In this document: one piece after another, positions 9,238 through 18,880 of the stretch
Layout of the letters: every line of letters begins with the position of its first letter
Numbering within the stretch: position 1 is the stretch's first letter
Source: Novosphingobium sp.
GTDB lineage: Bacteria > Pseudomonadota > Alphaproteobacteria > Sphingomonadales > Sphingomonadaceae
Assembly: GCF_020852455.1 (NCBI RefSeq)
Contig: NZ_JADZAT010000010.1
Location: 186,001-250,000 of the forward strand
Length of the DNA: 64,000 bases
Direction of reading: 5' to 3'
The notes under the pieces: generated by a model
Told to the model about the DNA's origin: nothing
Databases searched by the model: none
What the model saw: only the letters and a program-made list of their open reading frames with translations
Translations under genes and position numbers: made by a program

Positions 9238-11484
9238 TTGGGGCACAGGCGCTTGAACCTCTCGGGAGAGTACAACCGCGATTGGCGTCGGGCCAAACTG
9301 TTTGGTCCGATCATGGCCATGACCTTTGGTGGTCTGGCCCTGCTGGTGCTGCTTGCTGTCTTTCTGATCCAGCGCTTCGATGTGGTTGCGGCCGAACGTG
9401 ATCAGGCGCTGGTCGAGCATGGCTTTGCCCGGCAGGTTGACGAGTTCAATGCAGTCGTCGCAACCCAGGTTGACTGGGACGATGCGATCAAGAGCCTCGA
9501 TCACAAGTTTGATGCCGATTGGGCTGACTTCAACGTCGGCAACTACCTCTACACTTTCAACGGCTTTTCGCATGCGTTCGTGCTCGATCGGGATGAACGC
9601 ACGATCTATGCGGCAGTTGGCGGAGAGCGCCGTGATCTTGCTGCCTTTGCCCCGTTCGAGGTGCTGGCGCGCCGGATGATTCCGGCAGTTCGGGCAGCGG
9701 AGGTCAAACGCGGACCAATCCGCCCCCGGGCGGGCAAGAACAACATCGTCATCCCCCCGATTCAAAAGAATGCAATCGCCCAGGTGGGTGGCAAGACCTA
9801 CATCGTCACCGCAACACTGGTGCAGCCCGATTTCGGCAAGATCCTGCCCAAAGGGCCGCGCGCACCGGTGGTGATCACCGCCAAGCCGATCGATTCAGCC
9901 CTGATCAAGGCGTTTTCGGGGCGCTATCTGCTCGACAACCTGCTGTTGCTTGATCCGACCGTGCAGCCGCGCAAGCGCCAGCAACTGGTGCTGCGCGATA
10001 TCGACGGGGCAAGTGTCGCGGCGCTGTCCTGGGTGCCGCGCCAGCCCGGTACGGCGCTGCGCAAGCAGTTGCAGTGGCCTTTGCTGGGCGGCCTTGTTCT
10101 GCTCAGCCTGATGGCGGGGCTGGCAGTGCGGCGCGGGCAGACGATCGTGACCGAGCTGATCGCCAGCGAAACCCGGGCACGACACCTGGCCTATCACGAT
10201 CAGCTGACCCAACTGCCCAACCGCGCGATGCTGTTCGATCGCCTGCGCAACCTGCTGGCAATGCGGTTCGAGGGCGATCGCAAGCTGGCGGTGATCTGTG
10301 TCGATCTTGACCGGTTCAAGGACGTCAACGACACCCTGGGCCATCATGCTGGTGACGAGCTGATCCAGTCGGTCGCCATGCGGCTGCGTGAGACCTGCGG
10401 TGATGCACAGTTGATCGCACGGTTGGGCGGCGATGAATTCGTGGTGCTGTGTGAATTCACTGAACCCGCTCATCTGCAGGACCTGGCCGACCGAATTCTC
10501 GCCGCGGTCTGCGCGCGGACTGACAGCCAGTTTGGCTGGCTGGAAGTCGGGTGCTCGCTGGGCGTGGCGGTGATCGATCATGGCGGGGTCGAACCGTCCG
10601 AAGCGCTGCGCTGGGCCGATGTCGCGATGTACCGCTCGAAGGAGGGTGGGCGGATGCGCGTGACCTTCTTCGAGCCCGAGATGGACGATGCGCTGCGCGC
10701 GCGCCGCCTGCTCGAAGCTGATCTCCGGCTGGCATTGGGCGATGGCTCGCTGCACATGGTTTACCAGCCGCAGGTCGATCGCAAGGGCCAGGTCACCGCG
10801 GTCGAGGCGCTGCTGCGCTGGAACCATCCGGAACGCGGGGCGATCCCGCCCAGCACCTTTGTTCCGCTGGCCGAAGAAACTGGCTTGATCCTGCCGCTGG
10901 GCGAATTCGTACTGCGCCGCGTGTTCGCCGAAACCGCGCGCTGGGACGGACTGCGGGTCGGGATCAATGTTTCGGCAGTGCAGCTGCGCTCACAGGGTTT
11001 TGCCGCGCTGGTCACCCGTCTGGCCGCCCAGGCCGGTGTCGATCCGATGCGCTATGAAATCGAGCTGACCGAAACCGCGCTCTTGGGCGACGATCCGGTC
11101 ACCGCCGGCAATGTCGAAGCGCTCAAGCGGCTGGGCTTCTCGATCGCGCTCGACGATTTCGGGACCGGTTATTCAAGCCTGTCGGTGTTGCAACGCTTTT
11201 CGGTCAACCGGATCAAGATCGACCGCTCGTTCGTCTGCGCGCTTGATGACAGCGGCGAAGGCGAGGCGCTGGTCGATGCGATGGTCAAGCTGGCCCGTTC
11301 GCTCAACCTCAGCGTGATCGCCGAAGGGGTTGAGACCGAGGACCAGCGCAAGCGGCTGATGGCTTGCGGTTGCCGCGAATTCCAGGGTTACCTGACCGGC
11401 ATGCCGCAGGACGCCGGGTCAATCGCCAATCTGACCGGGTTAGAGGGCGATCTGCCCGCCGAAACGATCAGGAAGCGGGGCTGA
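9238..11484 (+). CDS. CHASE4-like sensor with GGDEF and EAL domains
   Basis: 748-aa inner-membrane protein likely to make and/or degrade c-di-GMP. A first membrane span lies at about residues 24-46, then a periplasmic CHASE4-like domain ([17 protein letters not shown] near 80-100), and a second span near 285-303. The GGDEF domain has [10 protein letters not shown] at about 396 and the EAL domain starts around 500 with [33 protein letters not shown] and AEGVETEDQ. Both active-site motif sets are intact, so either activity is possible. The frame starts at TTG 9238 with GGAAG about 10 nt upstream; another TTG at 9253 is possible. It converges on the glutaredoxin gene, overlapping its end by 17 nt. 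Confidence 0.9.
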   Translation: MGHRRLNLSGEYNRDWRRAKLFGPIMAMTFGGLALLVLLAVFLIQRFDVVAAERDQALVEHGFARQVDEFNAVVATQVDWDDAIKSLDHKFDADWADFNVGNYLYTFNGFSHAFVLDRDERTIYAAVGGERRDLAAFAPFEVLARRMIPAVRAAEVKRGPIRPRAGKNNIVIPPIQKNAIAQVGGKTYIVTATLVQPDFGKILPKGPRAPVVITAKPIDSALIKAFSGRYLLDNLLLLDPTVQPRKRQQLVLRDIDGASVAALSWVPRQPGTALRKQLQWPLLGGLVLLSLMAGLAVRRGQTIVTELIASETRARHLAYHDQLTQLPNRAMLFDRLRNLLAMRFEGDRKLAVICVDLDRFKDVNDTLGHHAGDELIQSVAMRLRETCGDAQLIARLGGDEFVVLCEFTEPAHLQDLADRILAAVCARTDSQFGWLEVGCSLGVAVIDHGGVEPSEALRWADVAMYRSKEGGRMRVTFFEPEMDDALRARRLLEADLRLALGDGSLHMVYQPQVDRKGQVTAVEALLRWNHPERGAIPPSTFVPLAEETGLILPLGEFVLRRVFAETARWDGLRVGINVSAVQLRSQGFAALVTRLAAQAGVDPMRYEIELTETALLGDDPVTAGNVEALKRLGFSIALDDFGTGYSSLSVLQRFSVNRIKIDRSFVCALDDSGEGEALVDAMVKLARSLNLSVIAEGVETEDQRKRLMACGCREFQGYLTGMPQDAGSIANLTGLEGDLPAETIRKRG

Positions 11485-11797
11485 GGCCGCTGTCGGTGAC
11501 GAGCTGCTGCAGTTCGCCCGCTTCGTACATTTCCATCATGATGTCGCTGCCGCCAACGAATTCGCCCTTGATGTAGAGCTGGGGGATCGTCGGCCAGTCC
11601 GAATAGGACTTGATGCCCTGGCGCACTTCCATGTCCTGCAGCACATCGACGCTTTCATAGGCCACGCCCAGATGATCGAGGATCGCCACCGCGCGGCTGG
11701 AAAAGCCGCACTGCGGGAACAGCGGCGTGCCTTTCATGAACAGCACGACGTCATTGGAATTGACGATATCGGCGATGCGGGCGTTGGTGTCGGTCAT
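11468..11797 (-). CDS. grxD: Monothiol glutaredoxin (Grx4/GrxD type)
   Basis: 109-aa monothiol glutaredoxin with the CGFS active site ([11 protein letters not shown], near residue 30) that carries [2Fe-2S] clusters with glutathione and works with BolA proteins in iron-sulfur trafficking. Downstream [19 protein letters not shown] is the glutathione-binding cis-Pro/GG region. I place the start at MTDTNARI (11797) rather than four codons upstream. The BolA-like gene immediately upstream ends 8 nt before this start, which fits the known Grx-BolA partnership. Confidence 0.95.
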   Translation of the reverse strand: MTDTNARIADIVNSNDVVLFMKGTPLFPQCGFSSRAVAILDHLGVAYESVDVLQDMEVRQGIKSYSDWPTIPQLYIKGEFVGGSDIMMEMYEAGELQQLVTDSGLSPAS

Positions 11798-11805
11798 GAT
11801 GGCCC

Positions 11806-12039
11806 TCAATTGGGGACGGCAGTGGTCAATTGCAAGGCATGAAGCGCGCCGCCCATGTCTTCGCCGATCGCGGCATAGACCAGCTTGTGCTGGGCCACCC
11901 GCGGCTTGCCGACGAAGGCAGAGGACACGACATGTGCTGCCCAGTGGTTGTCATCGCCGGCCAGGTCGGTCAGTGTCACTTCGGCATCGGGCAGCGCGGC
12001 CTTGATCCGGGCGACAATTTCCGTCCCGGGCATCGGCAT
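11806..12039 (-). CDS. BolA-family protein (IbaG-like)
   Basis: 77-aa BolA-type protein. BolA proteins bind monothiol glutaredoxins and share a [2Fe-2S] cluster; some also bind DNA. Visible family features are [19 protein letters not shown] (strand-loop with His) and [18 protein letters not shown] with the conserved His of the helix-turn-helix-like region, ending [11 protein letters not shown]. It sits just upstream of the CGFS glutaredoxin gene and downstream of the DUF1476 gene, all read leftwards, probably as one transcript. Confidence 0.93.
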   Translation of the reverse strand: MPMPGTEIVARIKAALPDAEVTLTDLAGDDNHWAAHVVSSAFVGKPRVAQHKLVYAAIGEDMGGALHALQLTTAVPN

Positions 12040-12043
12040 CGGT

Positions 12044-12367
12044 TCAGGCCCCGCCCATCAGGGCGCGCTTGGCCTCGACCGCCTTGGCGTCGAGCGCGGC
12101 ACGGATATCGGCTTCGCTGACATCGATCCCGGCCGAAACCAGATCGCCCAGCAACTTGCGGATCACGTCTTCGTCGCCGGCTTCCTCGAAATCGGCCTGG
12201 ACAACGCTTTTGGCATAGCCTTCGGCTTCGACTGCCGAGAGGCCCATCTGTTCGGCCGCCCACTGGCCCAGCAGCCGGTTGCGGCGGGCGTGGATCCGGA
12301 AGTGCATTTCCTCATCGTGGGCAAATTTGGCTTCTTCGGCGCGTTCGCGATCCTGGAAGTCGGTCAT
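12044..12367 (-). CDS. DUF1476 protein, F1-ATPase zeta-subunit-like
   Basis: 107-aa soluble helical protein of the DUF1476 family. In Paracoccus this family includes the zeta subunit that inhibits reverse rotation of the F1Fo-ATP synthase; in other alphaproteobacteria the inhibitory role is weaker or unproven. Sequence begins MTDFQDRERAEEAKFAHDEE, the charged N-terminal segment that carries the inhibitory function in zeta, followed by the four-helix core (RRNRLLGQWAAEQMGL, GDEDVIRKLLGDL). Four nucleotides separate its stop from the BolA start. Assignment to the family is firm; inhibitor function here is inference. Confidence 0.88.
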   Translation of the reverse strand: MTDFQDRERAEEAKFAHDEEMHFRIHARRNRLLGQWAAEQMGLSAVEAEGYAKSVVQADFEEAGDEDVIRKLLGDLVSAGIDVSEADIRAALDAKAVEAKRALMGGA

Positions 12368-12400
12368 TTCAGCTCCTGATTGGTCTGGCTGCGATCCCGC

Positions 12401-12883
12401 TCAGCCCGGCTTGGCGGCCGGCGGCGGGACCTGGTAGGTTTCGTGGCAGCCCTTGCACGACGCGCCGACAGAGGCAAGCGCCGTATCGAAGGCTGCCTTG
12501 TCTTCGGCAGCAGCCGCAGCGGCCAGCGCCTTGGTCGCAGCGGCGAATTCACCGGCCTTGGCCTGGAAACCGGCACGGTCGGTCCAGACTGACGGTCTGG
12601 AGCGGCTGGGCAGGCCCTTGGTATTGTCGGCAAACAGCGCCGGCATCACCCCGGCGAACTTGGCCAAGCCGCTGGCCGGAAAGGCCAGCGACTTGAGCGG
12701 GGCGCCGTTGTTGCTGGCATTTTTCAGCAAGGTCAACGTGGCCGCTGCCATGTCCATTCCGGCCTGGCGGGTGGTAACCAGTTCCTGCGGGCTGGGCGCG
12801 CTGGGACGCGGGGCGGGTTTGGCATAAAGAGCCGCCCCGCCGCAAAGCAGCGCGGCAACCAGGGCAATGCGTGCAGCCTTCAT
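12401..12883 (-). CDS. Periplasmic cytochrome c' (c-556 type)
   Basis: 160-aa exported haem protein. A signal peptide (MKAARIALVAALLCGGAALYA) is followed by a four-helix bundle, with the CKGCH haem-attachment motif about 16 residues from the C-terminus, the hallmark of cytochrome c'/c-556. Family members bind NO or act in electron transfer; the specific role is not evident. The open frame extends 71 codons upstream into the neighbouring quinone-oxidoreductase gene, but the start at 12883 is correct because it gives the signal peptide and follows a GAGAAGC ribosome-like site. Confidence 0.88.
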   Translation of the reverse strand: MKAARIALVAALLCGGAALYAKPAPRPSAPSPQELVTTRQAGMDMAAATLTLLKNASNNGAPLKSLAFPASGLAKFAGVMPALFADNTKGLPSRSRPSVWTDRAGFQAKAGEFAAATKALAAAAAAEDKAAFDTALASVGASCKGCHETYQVPPPAAKPG

Positions 12884-12915
12884 CTTGCTTCTCCCGTTCG
12901 TGCCGGATTGCCCGG

Positions 12916-13914
12916 TCAGTCCATCGTCACCACCACTTTGCCGATCGCCTTGCGGTCGGCCAGCATCTGGATCGCTTCGCCGCCGCGTGCGAGCGGGAAT
13001 GTCGCCGAAACGCGCGGATTGATCTTGCCGGTCTTGAGCAGATCGAACAAGGTCGCGATGTGCTTGGCATTGGCAGCCGGTTCGCGCGCCACCCAAGCGC
13101 CCCAGAACACGCCGCAGACGTCGCAGCTTTTCAGCAGCGTCAGGTTGAGCGGCAGCTTGGCGATCCCGGCCGGGAAGCCGACCACGCAGAACCGGCCTTC
13201 CCAGGCGATCGAGCGCAATGCGGGTTCGCTATAGTCACCGCCGACAATGTCATAGATCACATCGGCGCCGTTGGGGCCGCAGGCCGCCTTGAAGGCTTCG
13301 GCCAGCGCCTTGGACTGGTCCTTGTCGAACGGGGCGGTGGGATAGACCACCACGTCATCGGCGCCGTGTTCGCGCGCAACCTTGCCCTTTTCCTCGCTGG
13401 AAACCGCCGCGATCACCCGCGCGCCATAGGCCTTGCCCAGTTCTACCGCCGACAGGCCGACGCCGCCCGCCGCGCCCAGCACCAGCAGGACATCGCCGGC
13501 CTTCAGCTTGCCGCGATCCAGCAGGCCATGCATGTTGGTGCCATAGGTCATGATCAGCGAGGCGCCGGTTTCAAAGCTGACGCCATCGGGCAGCGGCCAG
13601 AGCCGGCCGGCATCGACCACGATTTCCTCAGCCATCGCGCCATTGCCGGTGCTGGCAATCACCCGGTCGCCCACTTTCCACTGGGTCACGCCTTCACCCA
13701 GCGCATCGACCACGCCCGAAGCCTCACCGCCCGGCGAGAACGGCCGCGGCGGCTTGAACTGGTACATATCGCGGATGATCAGCACGTCGGGGTAATTGAT
13801 CGAGCAGGCCTTGACTGCCACGCGTACCTGGCCGGGGCCGGGGACCGGGCTTTCCACCTCGTCAAGCGTCAGGGTTTCGGGTCCGCCAACGGCGTGGCTG
13901 CGTAGTGCCTTCAT
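12916..13914 (-). CDS. Zinc-free medium-chain dehydrogenase, quinone oxidoreductase-like
   Basis: 332-aa NADPH-dependent oxidoreductase of the quinone oxidoreductase branch of the medium-chain dehydrogenase/reductase superfamily. The N-terminal GroES-like half includes [14 protein letters not shown] and [11 protein letters not shown]; the nucleotide-binding motif is [20 protein letters not shown] near residue 145. The structural zinc-binding cysteines of alcohol dehydrogenases are absent. Its start overlaps the end of leuD by 4 nt, so it is translated from the leuD message, yet it has no known role in leucine synthesis. Natural substrate cannot be told. Confidence 0.88.
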   Translation of the reverse strand: MKALRSHAVGGPETLTLDEVESPVPGPGQVRVAVKACSINYPDVLIIRDMYQFKPPRPFSPGGEASGVVDALGEGVTQWKVGDRVIASTGNGAMAEEIVVDAGRLWPLPDGVSFETGASLIMTYGTNMHGLLDRGKLKAGDVLLVLGAAGGVGLSAVELGKAYGARVIAAVSSEEKGKVAREHGADDVVVYPTAPFDKDQSKALAEAFKAACGPNGADVIYDIVGGDYSEPALRSIAWEGRFCVVGFPAGIAKLPLNLTLLKSCDVCGVFWGAWVAREPAANAKHIATLFDLLKTGKINPRVSATFPLARGGEAIQMLADRKAIGKVVVTMD

Positions 13915-14513
13915 GCTGCTTCAACTCCCTGTGCCAGGAACGGGAGCCGCTCCCGTGCCTCGTTTTCGTATCTGGTGATCGCCGCGTCGCGCGCCAGGGT
14001 CAGCCCCACTTCGTCGAGCCCTTCCAGCAGGCAATGCTTGCGGAACGGGTCGATTTCGAAGGGGAAGCGGTCCTGGAACGGGGTGGTGACCACCTGGTTT
14101 TCCAGATCGATATGCACCGGATCGGTGCGGGCCACTTCAAGCAGCCGATCGACCTGTTCCTGGGGGAGGACGACGGTCAGGATGCCGTTCTTGAAGGCAT
14201 TCCCGGAAAAGATATCGGAAAAACTGGGCGCGATCACCGCTTTGATGCCCAGGTCAAGCAGGGCCCAGGCGGCATGTTCGCGGCTGGACCCGCAGCCGAA
14301 ATTGTCGCCCGCGATCAGGATCGGCGATCCGGCATACTCGGCGCTGTCGAACAGGTTGTCGGGATCCTTGCGGAGCGTCTCGAACGCACCCTTGCCAAGG
14401 CCGTCACGGGTGATCGTCTTGAGCCAGTGCGAAGGAATGATCACGTCGGTATCGACGTTCTTGGCGCCGAACGGGATCGCACGGCCATCGACTTGGCGCA
14501 GGGCTTCCATCAA
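13911..14513 (-). CDS. leuD: 3-isopropylmalate dehydratase small subunit
   Basis: 200-aa LeuD, which with LeuC isomerises 2- to 3-isopropylmalate in leucine synthesis. Motifs are [20 protein letters not shown] at about residues 14-33 and the substrate-binding loop [16 protein letters not shown] near 70. Length is normal. It overlaps the upstream 65-aa membrane-anchor gene and the downstream dehydrogenase by 4 nt each. Unusually it is separated from leuC by two unrelated-looking genes. Confidence 0.96.
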   Translation of the reverse strand: MMEALRQVDGRAIPFGAKNVDTDVIIPSHWLKTITRDGLGKGAFETLRKDPDNLFDSAEYAGSPILIAGDNFGCGSSREHAAWALLDLGIKAVIAPSFSDIFSGNAFKNGILTVVLPQEQVDRLLEVARTDPVHIDLENQVVTTPFQDRFPFEIDPFRKHCLLEGLDEVGLTLARDAAITRYENEARERLPFLAQGVEAA

Positions 14514-14707
14514 TCGGTTTCCGGCGCCCGTTCGGGCTTCGGAGTCTTGGCGGCCTTTTCGGCGCGTTCCTTGCGGCGCGAGTTGTAAAGCAACGCTGCA
14601 GCCAGCGCCGCCGATCCGATCGCAGCGCCAGCCAGCGCGGCCTTGCCGGTCAGCGAAGACCTGGCGGGCTTTTCGGACTTGTCGGGCTTTTCGGGAGTGT
14701 CGGTCAT
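14510..14707 (-). CDS. Small lysine-rich single-span protein
   Basis: 65-residue protein starting [18 protein letters not shown], a charged N-terminus, then one membrane span (about residues 22-40, [21 protein letters not shown]) and a basic/acidic tail [21 protein letters not shown]. The start at 14707 is chosen because translation of the upstream frame extension has no support. Stop overlaps leuD's ATG. No recognised family. Small proteins of this style are common next to leuD in sphingomonads; the function is unknown. Confidence 0.65.
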   Translation of the reverse strand: MTDTPEKPDKSEKPARSSLTGKAALAGAAIGSAALAAALLYNSRRKERAEKAAKTPKPERAPETD

Positions 14708-14760
14708 GGATCTACTATGTATGCGGCCAGACGATGGTTCAAGGGGATCGGCCAACAAAG

Positions 14761-15558
14761 TCAGTTTGAGGCAACCGATTTCCTGCTGCTGGGTGAGCGC
14801 AATCCGACGCCTTTGGCAACCAGCAGGCTTGCCAGCTTTTCGCGTGCGTCGGCCCCACCAGAGACGACAAGGGCCAGTTCATCGGGTCTGAGGATGGTGA
14901 TCGGGACCATCCGGATGCGATGTGTATCGTCCAGTTGGCAGTAGCCGTTTCGATCTGGCACTGAGAGGTTGATCAAGACCCCGATCATCTCGTTGTCGTT
15001 AAGCCAGTCTTCTGGACATCCAGAAGGAGCCGGCAGCTCCATCGAGAGGATCCTGTAAGATTCGAGCTGATGTTCTATCCCGCCCATGTTGGCAACATTG
15101 CGCGCGAAATTCTCGATCAGGCTGAATTGCCAACTGGAACGGATACTTTGAAAGTCGCTGCCTGTCGGGAGATCGGTTTCGATGTAAACTTCGCAGCCAA
15201 AGCCGGCATCGGACATGTCGGTATCGACAAACAGATCGCTCAAACCATCGGAGGCTAGAATTAACCCGCTTTCCGGACGGACAACGCAGAACGATTGCCG
15301 GGTGGTGGGCCAGGCCGGCGCGCCTTCAAACTCGGGACTTACCAGATAGGTCAGGACGTCATCATCGACCGGGCCCAGTTTGCTCCAGTATGTGCGTCTG
15401 GCCTTGGCGAATGCCTTATAACGCGGATCGTCGATGGTGACGATTTCCGGACCCTTCGGGACCTGGGCTTGATCGCCGACAGTTCCAGTGTCCGCCCGCG
15501 ATCTACCCGCGAACATTGCGGCAAGAAGGCTTGCCAGAACAGACCGGCGGCCCATCAA
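14761..15558 (-). CDS. Exported protein, possibly SUFU-like fold
   Basis: 265-aa protein with an N-terminal export signal ([21 protein letters not shown]; the twin arginines raise the possibility of Tat export). The remainder contains [52 protein letters not shown] and [15 protein letters not shown], an order that resembles bacterial suppressor-of-fused (SUFU) domain proteins, which often act as immunity or accessory proteins. Similarity is by eye and only moderate. The gene overlaps leuC's end by 4 nt and lies between leuC and leuD. Base composition is lower in GC than its neighbours, so acquisition is possible. Confidence 0.5.
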   Translation of the reverse strand: MMGRRSVLASLLAAMFAGRSRADTGTVGDQAQVPKGPEIVTIDDPRYKAFAKARRTYWSKLGPVDDDVLTYLVSPEFEGAPAWPTTRQSFCVVRPESGLILASDGLSDLFVDTDMSDAGFGCEVYIETDLPTGSDFQSIRSSWQFSLIENFARNVANMGGIEHQLESYRILSMELPAPSGCPEDWLNDNEMIGVLINLSVPDRNGYCQLDDTHRIRMVPITILRPDELALVVSGGADAREKLASLLVAKGVGLRSPSSRKSVASN

Positions 15559-16988
15559 TCGCCGAGCTCGCGCACATCTGCCAGCCGCCCGGTCACCGCC
15601 GCCGCCGCCGCCATAGCAGGCGAAACCAGGTGAGTACGGGCGCCCGGACCCTGGCGGCCCACGAAGTTACGGTTGCTGGTGCTGGCACAGCGTTCGCCGG
15701 CGGGGACCTTGTCAGGGTTCATGCCCAGGCAGGCCGAGCAGCCCGGCTCGCGCCATTCAAGCCCCGCCTCGATAAAGATCCGGTCCAGCCCCTCGGCTTC
15801 GGCCTGGCGCTTGACCAGCCCCGATCCGGGGACGACGATCGCCCACTTGACGTTTGGCGCCTTGGTCCGGCCCTTCAGCACTGCGGCGGCGGCGCGCAGG
15901 TCTTCGATCCGGCTGTTGGTGCAACTGCCGATGAAGACGTTCTGGACTTCGACATCCTGCATCCGCTGTCCGGGGGTTAGCCCCATGTAATCGAGCGATT
16001 TCTGCACGGCCTGCTGCTTGCTGGGATCGGCAAAGCTTTCGGGCGCGGGGACCGTGCCGGTGATCGCCACCACGTCTTCGGGGCTGGTGCCCCAGGTGAC
16101 CGTGGGCGCGATATCGGCGGCCTGGATCACTACCACCCTGTCATACTGCGCGCCCGGATCGGTCGCCAGGCTGCGCCACCAGGCAACAGCCTTGTCCCAG
16201 TCCGCGCCCTTGGGGGCATAGGGGCGGCCCTGCACATAGGCGAAGGTCGTCTCATCGGGCGCGATCAGTCCGGCCCGCGCGCCGTGTTCGATTGCCATGT
16301 TGGACACCGTCAGCCGGCCTTCGATCGACAGGCCCCGGATCGCCGATCCGGTATATTCGATGACATAGCCGGTGCCGCCCGCCGCGCCGAGCACGCCGGT
16401 AATGTGCAGCACCACGTCCTTGGCGGTCACACCGGCGCCCAACTGGCCTTCGACGCGTACTTCCATGGTCTTCGATTGCTTGAGCAGCAGGGTTTGCGTG
16501 GCCAGCACATGCTCAACCTCGCTGGTGCCAATGCCAAAGGCCAGCGCGCCCAGCCCGCCGTGGCAGGCGGTGTGGCTATCGCCGCAAACGATCGTCGCGC
16601 CGGGCAGCGAAAAGCCCTGTTCGGGCCCGACGACGTGGACGATCCCCTGTTCGGCATCGGCATCGCCGATCAGCCGCACGCCGAATTCGGGTGCGTTGCG
16701 TTCCAGCGCGGCCAGCTGCTGCGCGCTTTCGGGATCGGCGATCGGGATCCGCTGGCCCGCCGCATCGCGCCGCGCGGTGGTCGGCAGGTTGTGATCGGGC
16801 ACCGCCAGCGTCAGGTCGGGCCGGCGCACCTTGCGGCCCGAGACGCGCAGCGCCTCGAACGCCTGCGGGCTGGTCACCTCGTGCACCAGATGGCGGTCGA
16901 TGTAGATCAGGCAAGTGCCATCATCGCGGCGTTCGACCACGTGGGCATCCCAGATCTTCTCATAAAGCGTGCGCGGCTGGCTGGTCAT
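15555..16988 (-). CDS. leuC: 3-isopropylmalate dehydratase large subunit
   Basis: 477-aa aconitase-family [4Fe-4S] enzyme, partner of LeuD in leucine synthesis. The cluster-binding cysteines are in [14 protein letters not shown] (near residue 348) and [11 protein letters not shown] (near 408-411). Substrate and fold motifs include [32 protein letters not shown] and [13 protein letters not shown]. The start is [11 protein letters not shown] at 16988; the longer frame begins 13 codons earlier without a ribosome site. It heads the leuC - exported protein - small membrane protein - leuD run. Confidence 0.96.
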   Translation of the reverse strand: MTSQPRTLYEKIWDAHVVERRDDGTCLIYIDRHLVHEVTSPQAFEALRVSGRKVRRPDLTLAVPDHNLPTTARRDAAGQRIPIADPESAQQLAALERNAPEFGVRLIGDADAEQGIVHVVGPEQGFSLPGATIVCGDSHTACHGGLGALAFGIGTSEVEHVLATQTLLLKQSKTMEVRVEGQLGAGVTAKDVVLHITGVLGAAGGTGYVIEYTGSAIRGLSIEGRLTVSNMAIEHGARAGLIAPDETTFAYVQGRPYAPKGADWDKAVAWWRSLATDPGAQYDRVVVIQAADIAPTVTWGTSPEDVVAITGTVPAPESFADPSKQQAVQKSLDYMGLTPGQRMQDVEVQNVFIGSCTNSRIEDLRAAAAVLKGRTKAPNVKWAIVVPGSGLVKRQAEAEGLDRIFIEAGLEWREPGCSACLGMNPDKVPAGERCASTSNRNFVGRQGPGARTHLVSPAMAAAAAVTGRLADVRELGD

Positions 16989-17036
16989 GATGCTTGCGCC
17001 ATAGGCAGGGCCGGGGCGCAATTGCAAGTGTGGAGG

Positions 17037-17390
17037 CTATTCGTTGCGGGTCCAGATCCAGGTTCCGCAGACCAGCAGCACCGCGATCGAAATCAGCACC
17101 CACGGCCAGCCGATGGTCAGCCCGGTGAAGACCACGCCCGCGCCCATCGCCGCGACTGCCGATACCTTGGCCCGGCGTGAGATCGCGCCGCGTTCGCGCC
17201 AGTCGCGCAGCCTGGCGCCATAGCGCGGGTGGTTGAGCAGGCGCTGTTCCCAGGCCGGGTTGCTGCGGGCAAAGCAGAATGCCGCCAGGACCAGGAACGG
17301 CACCGTGGGCAGGATCGGCAGGAACGCGCCGATAATCCCGAGGCCAACCGAGGCGATCCCGCCGGCCAGGTAGAAGTGTCGGACCAGCAT
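17037..17390 (-). CDS. DUF454 (YbaN-type) small membrane protein
   Basis: 117-aa inner-membrane protein of the DUF454/YbaN family. Two to three hydrophobic stretches are seen (GIASVGLGIIGAFLPILPTVPFLVLAAFCFARSNP split across the first hairpin, then about residues 78-110). The LPTVPFLLLAA-like block followed by RSNPAWEQRLLNHPRYG is the family signature. It starts 2 nt after the SufE stop. Function of the family is unknown; in some bacteria it neighbours haem or iron genes. Confidence 0.82.
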   Translation of the reverse strand: MLVRHFYLAGGIASVGLGIIGAFLPILPTVPFLVLAAFCFARSNPAWEQRLLNHPRYGARLRDWRERGAISRRAKVSAVAAMGAGVVFTGLTIGWPWVLISIAVLLVCGTWIWTRNE

Positions 17391-17392
17391 GG

Positions 17393-17803
17393 TCAGTCCG
17401 CCGCGATCCGCGCGGCATGCTCGCGCACCAGGGCGATCATGTTGGGCACGCCCTGGGTGCGGTTGGAAGATAGCTGGTTCCTGAGGTCAAAGGATTCGAG
17501 CAGGGCGGTCACATCCAGCGCGGCCACCTCGTCCGCCGGGCGGTCCTGCACCGCGGCCAGCACCAGCGCGACGATCCCCTTGGTAATCGCCGCATTGCTG
17601 TCAGCCAGGAAGTGCAGCCGGCCATCACTGTGACGGGTGGGATAGACCCAGACCGAGGCCGAACAGCCGCGCACCAGCGTGGCATCGGTCTTCAGCGCAT
17701 CGGGCATCGGCTCAAGCTCGCGCCCCAGTTCGATCAGCAGGCGATAGCGTTCGTCGCCTTCGAGGAACTCATATTCGTCAAGAATGTCGGAGAGGCTGCG
17801 CAT
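17393..17803 (-). CDS. sufE: SufE-family sulfur acceptor
   Basis: 136-aa SufE, which accepts persulfide sulfur from the SufS cysteine desulfurase for iron-sulfur cluster assembly. The active-site cysteine is in VRGCSASVWVYP near residue 48. Other typical elements are MRSLSDILDEYEFLEG and SNAAITKGIVALVLAAVQDRP and the C-terminal LSSNRTQGVPNMI. I take MRSLSDIL at 17803 as the start. No suf operon is in the window, so this is a detached copy, as often seen. Confidence 0.92.
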   Translation of the reverse strand: MRSLSDILDEYEFLEGDERYRLLIELGRELEPMPDALKTDATLVRGCSASVWVYPTRHSDGRLHFLADSNAAITKGIVALVLAAVQDRPADEVAALDVTALLESFDLRNQLSSNRTQGVPNMIALVREHAARIAAD

Positions 17804-17868
17804 GCCAGCCGATGTAGCCACGAAGCCGCATTGCACAAGCCCCTGGCTTGGGGAGGCTGGGGGGGAAC

Positions 17869-18045
17869 CTATCCGGCAAGTCCGCCCGGCCGGGTCAAGG
17901 CGTAATAGATCACGTAGAACCAGCTCAGGATGCCGTGGACGAAAGCCCAGACGATCGACTTGTGCAGGCTCCAGCTGATCGCCACCGCGATGGCCGATCC
18001 CAGGCCGATCCCGGCCTTGGCGGCACCCGATGCCTGGTTTTTCAC
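17869..18045 (-). CDS. Small membrane protein at the end of the psp array
   Basis: A 58-residue protein that begins with GTG (KNQASGAAKAGIGLG...) and has two hydrophobic stretches with a SWSLHKSIVWAFVHGILSW core ending near YYALTRPGG. The start is well supported: AGGAG lies 7 nt upstream of the GTG at 18045-18043, and the GTGA overlaps the previous gene's stop, a standard sign of coupled translation. It is too short and starts with GTG, so it is easily missed. It lacks the coiled-coil tail of the genes before it. It is probably the last gene of the psp transcript; function unknown. Confidence 0.72.
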   Translation of the reverse strand: MKNQASGAAKAGIGLGSAIAVAISWSLHKSIVWAFVHGILSWFYVIYYALTRPGGLAG

Positions 18046-18275
18046 AGATCCACTCCTGCCGCGATGGCTTCCAGCTTGCGGATTCGCTCCTTCAGATCGG
18101 CGATCTCAATCCTGGCCATGCCGTTGCCGGAACCTTGCTCGTCAGCCGGACGATGCAAGTCAAGCTCGCGGGTCTTGAGCGTCAGCCAGCCTTGCCAGCC
18201 GCGCAACGAGGCAAGCGTGACAATGGCAACGGATGCTAACAGGCTGGCAGTTGTGAGAAGCGGTTCGTTGAGCAT
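18042..18275 (-). CDS. PspB-like small membrane/coiled-coil protein 6
   Basis: 77 residues. One membrane span at about residues 8-27 is followed by a charged linker and a short coil ending ADLKERIRKLEAIAAGVDL, a shortened form of the tail shared by its upstream neighbours. The ATG at 18275 has AGGGAG 8 nt upstream; a TTG at 18305 overlapping the previous stop is an alternative start. It overlaps the next gene (GTGA). Likely N-terminus out or in cannot be decided. It is assigned to the Psp group from tail similarity and position. Confidence 0.7.
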   Translation of the reverse strand: MLNEPLLTTASLLASVAIVTLASLRGWQGWLTLKTRELDLHRPADEQGSGNGMARIEIADLKERIRKLEAIAAGVDL

Positions 18276-18301
18276 GGCTTCATCTCCCTGTCTGGCGCGC
18301 G

Positions 18302-18577
18302 TCAAGCGTCGCGCAGGCTTTCGATTTCGGCGGCCAGCGCCTTGGCGGGGCGGCCGTCGGTGGCGATGCGTTCAAGCACGTGGATGCGTTCCCGCAGGTC
18401 CTTGACCTCGTTCTGCAGTTCCAGTTCGCGCGGGCTCGGCTGAGCGGGATCGAGCAGCGGCTGGGTTGTGCCGCCGCGACGGCTTTGCCGGTCTGTTCCG
18501 TGCTGGATCCGCGCCAGCCGAACGACGCCGCTGACCAGGATGGCTACAATGATTACGGCTGTCAGGCTGATCGACAT
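18302..18577 (-). CDS. PspB-like small membrane/coiled-coil protein 5
   Basis: 91 residues. The membrane span is at residues 4-20 (ISLTAVIIVAILVSGVVRL), then a basic stretch with Pro and Ser, then a heptad-like coil RELELQNEVKDLRERIHVLERIATDG and tail AAEIESLRDA. The tail matches the LERI(V/A)TD...IE(A/S)LR pattern of the neighbouring genes. Member of the leftward psp run; 21 nt separate it from the gene upstream. No enzyme motif. Confidence 0.72.
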   Translation of the reverse strand: MSISLTAVIIVAILVSGVVRLARIQHGTDRQSRRGGTTQPLLDPAQPSPRELELQNEVKDLRERIHVLERIATDGRPAKALAAEIESLRDA

Positions 18578-18598
18578 AAGTTCTGATCCAATGAGTTA

Positions 18599-18880
18599 TC
18601 AGTTGGCCGGTTCGCGCAGGTCTTCGATCTGCAAGGCGAGACTGGCCGTCTTGTCGGTGGCGATCCGCTCAAGCACGCGGATGCGGTGTTCAAGGCGTTC
18701 GATCGTGGCATCGCGTTCGGGCGTGGATTGCTGCGGTTGGCCCTGGGCACCATTGGCCTTGATCTCTGCGATCCGTTCCTTGTGCTCAAGCCGGCGGCGG
18801 TACATCTGCCCGATGATGGCAAACATGCCGACCAATGCACCCATTCCGACCATCAGGCCGATGACGTCACCAAATCCCAT
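18599..18880 (-). CDS. PspB-like small membrane/coiled-coil protein 4
   Basis: 93 residues. A hydrophobic segment (VIGLMVGMGALVGMFAIIG, about residues 6-24) is followed by a strongly charged helix (YRRRLEHKERIAEIKA), a Gln/Ser-rich break and the coil ATIERLEHRIRVLERIATDK with tail LALQIEDLREPAN. Its ATG shares one base with the stop of the upstream gene (TGATG), pointing to translational coupling. Likely interacts with PspA/B/C at the inner membrane; that is inference from the shared tail. Confidence 0.74.
   Translation of the reverse strand: MGFGDVIGLMVGMGALVGMFAIIGQMYRRRLEHKERIAEIKANGAQGQPQQSTPERDATIERLEHRIRVLERIATDKTASLALQIEDLREPAN

Noticed and set aside
12401..13096. 231-aa cytochrome with long N-terminus
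   Set aside because: First 71 codons are the end of the dehydrogenase gene in another frame; the signal peptide begins at 12883.
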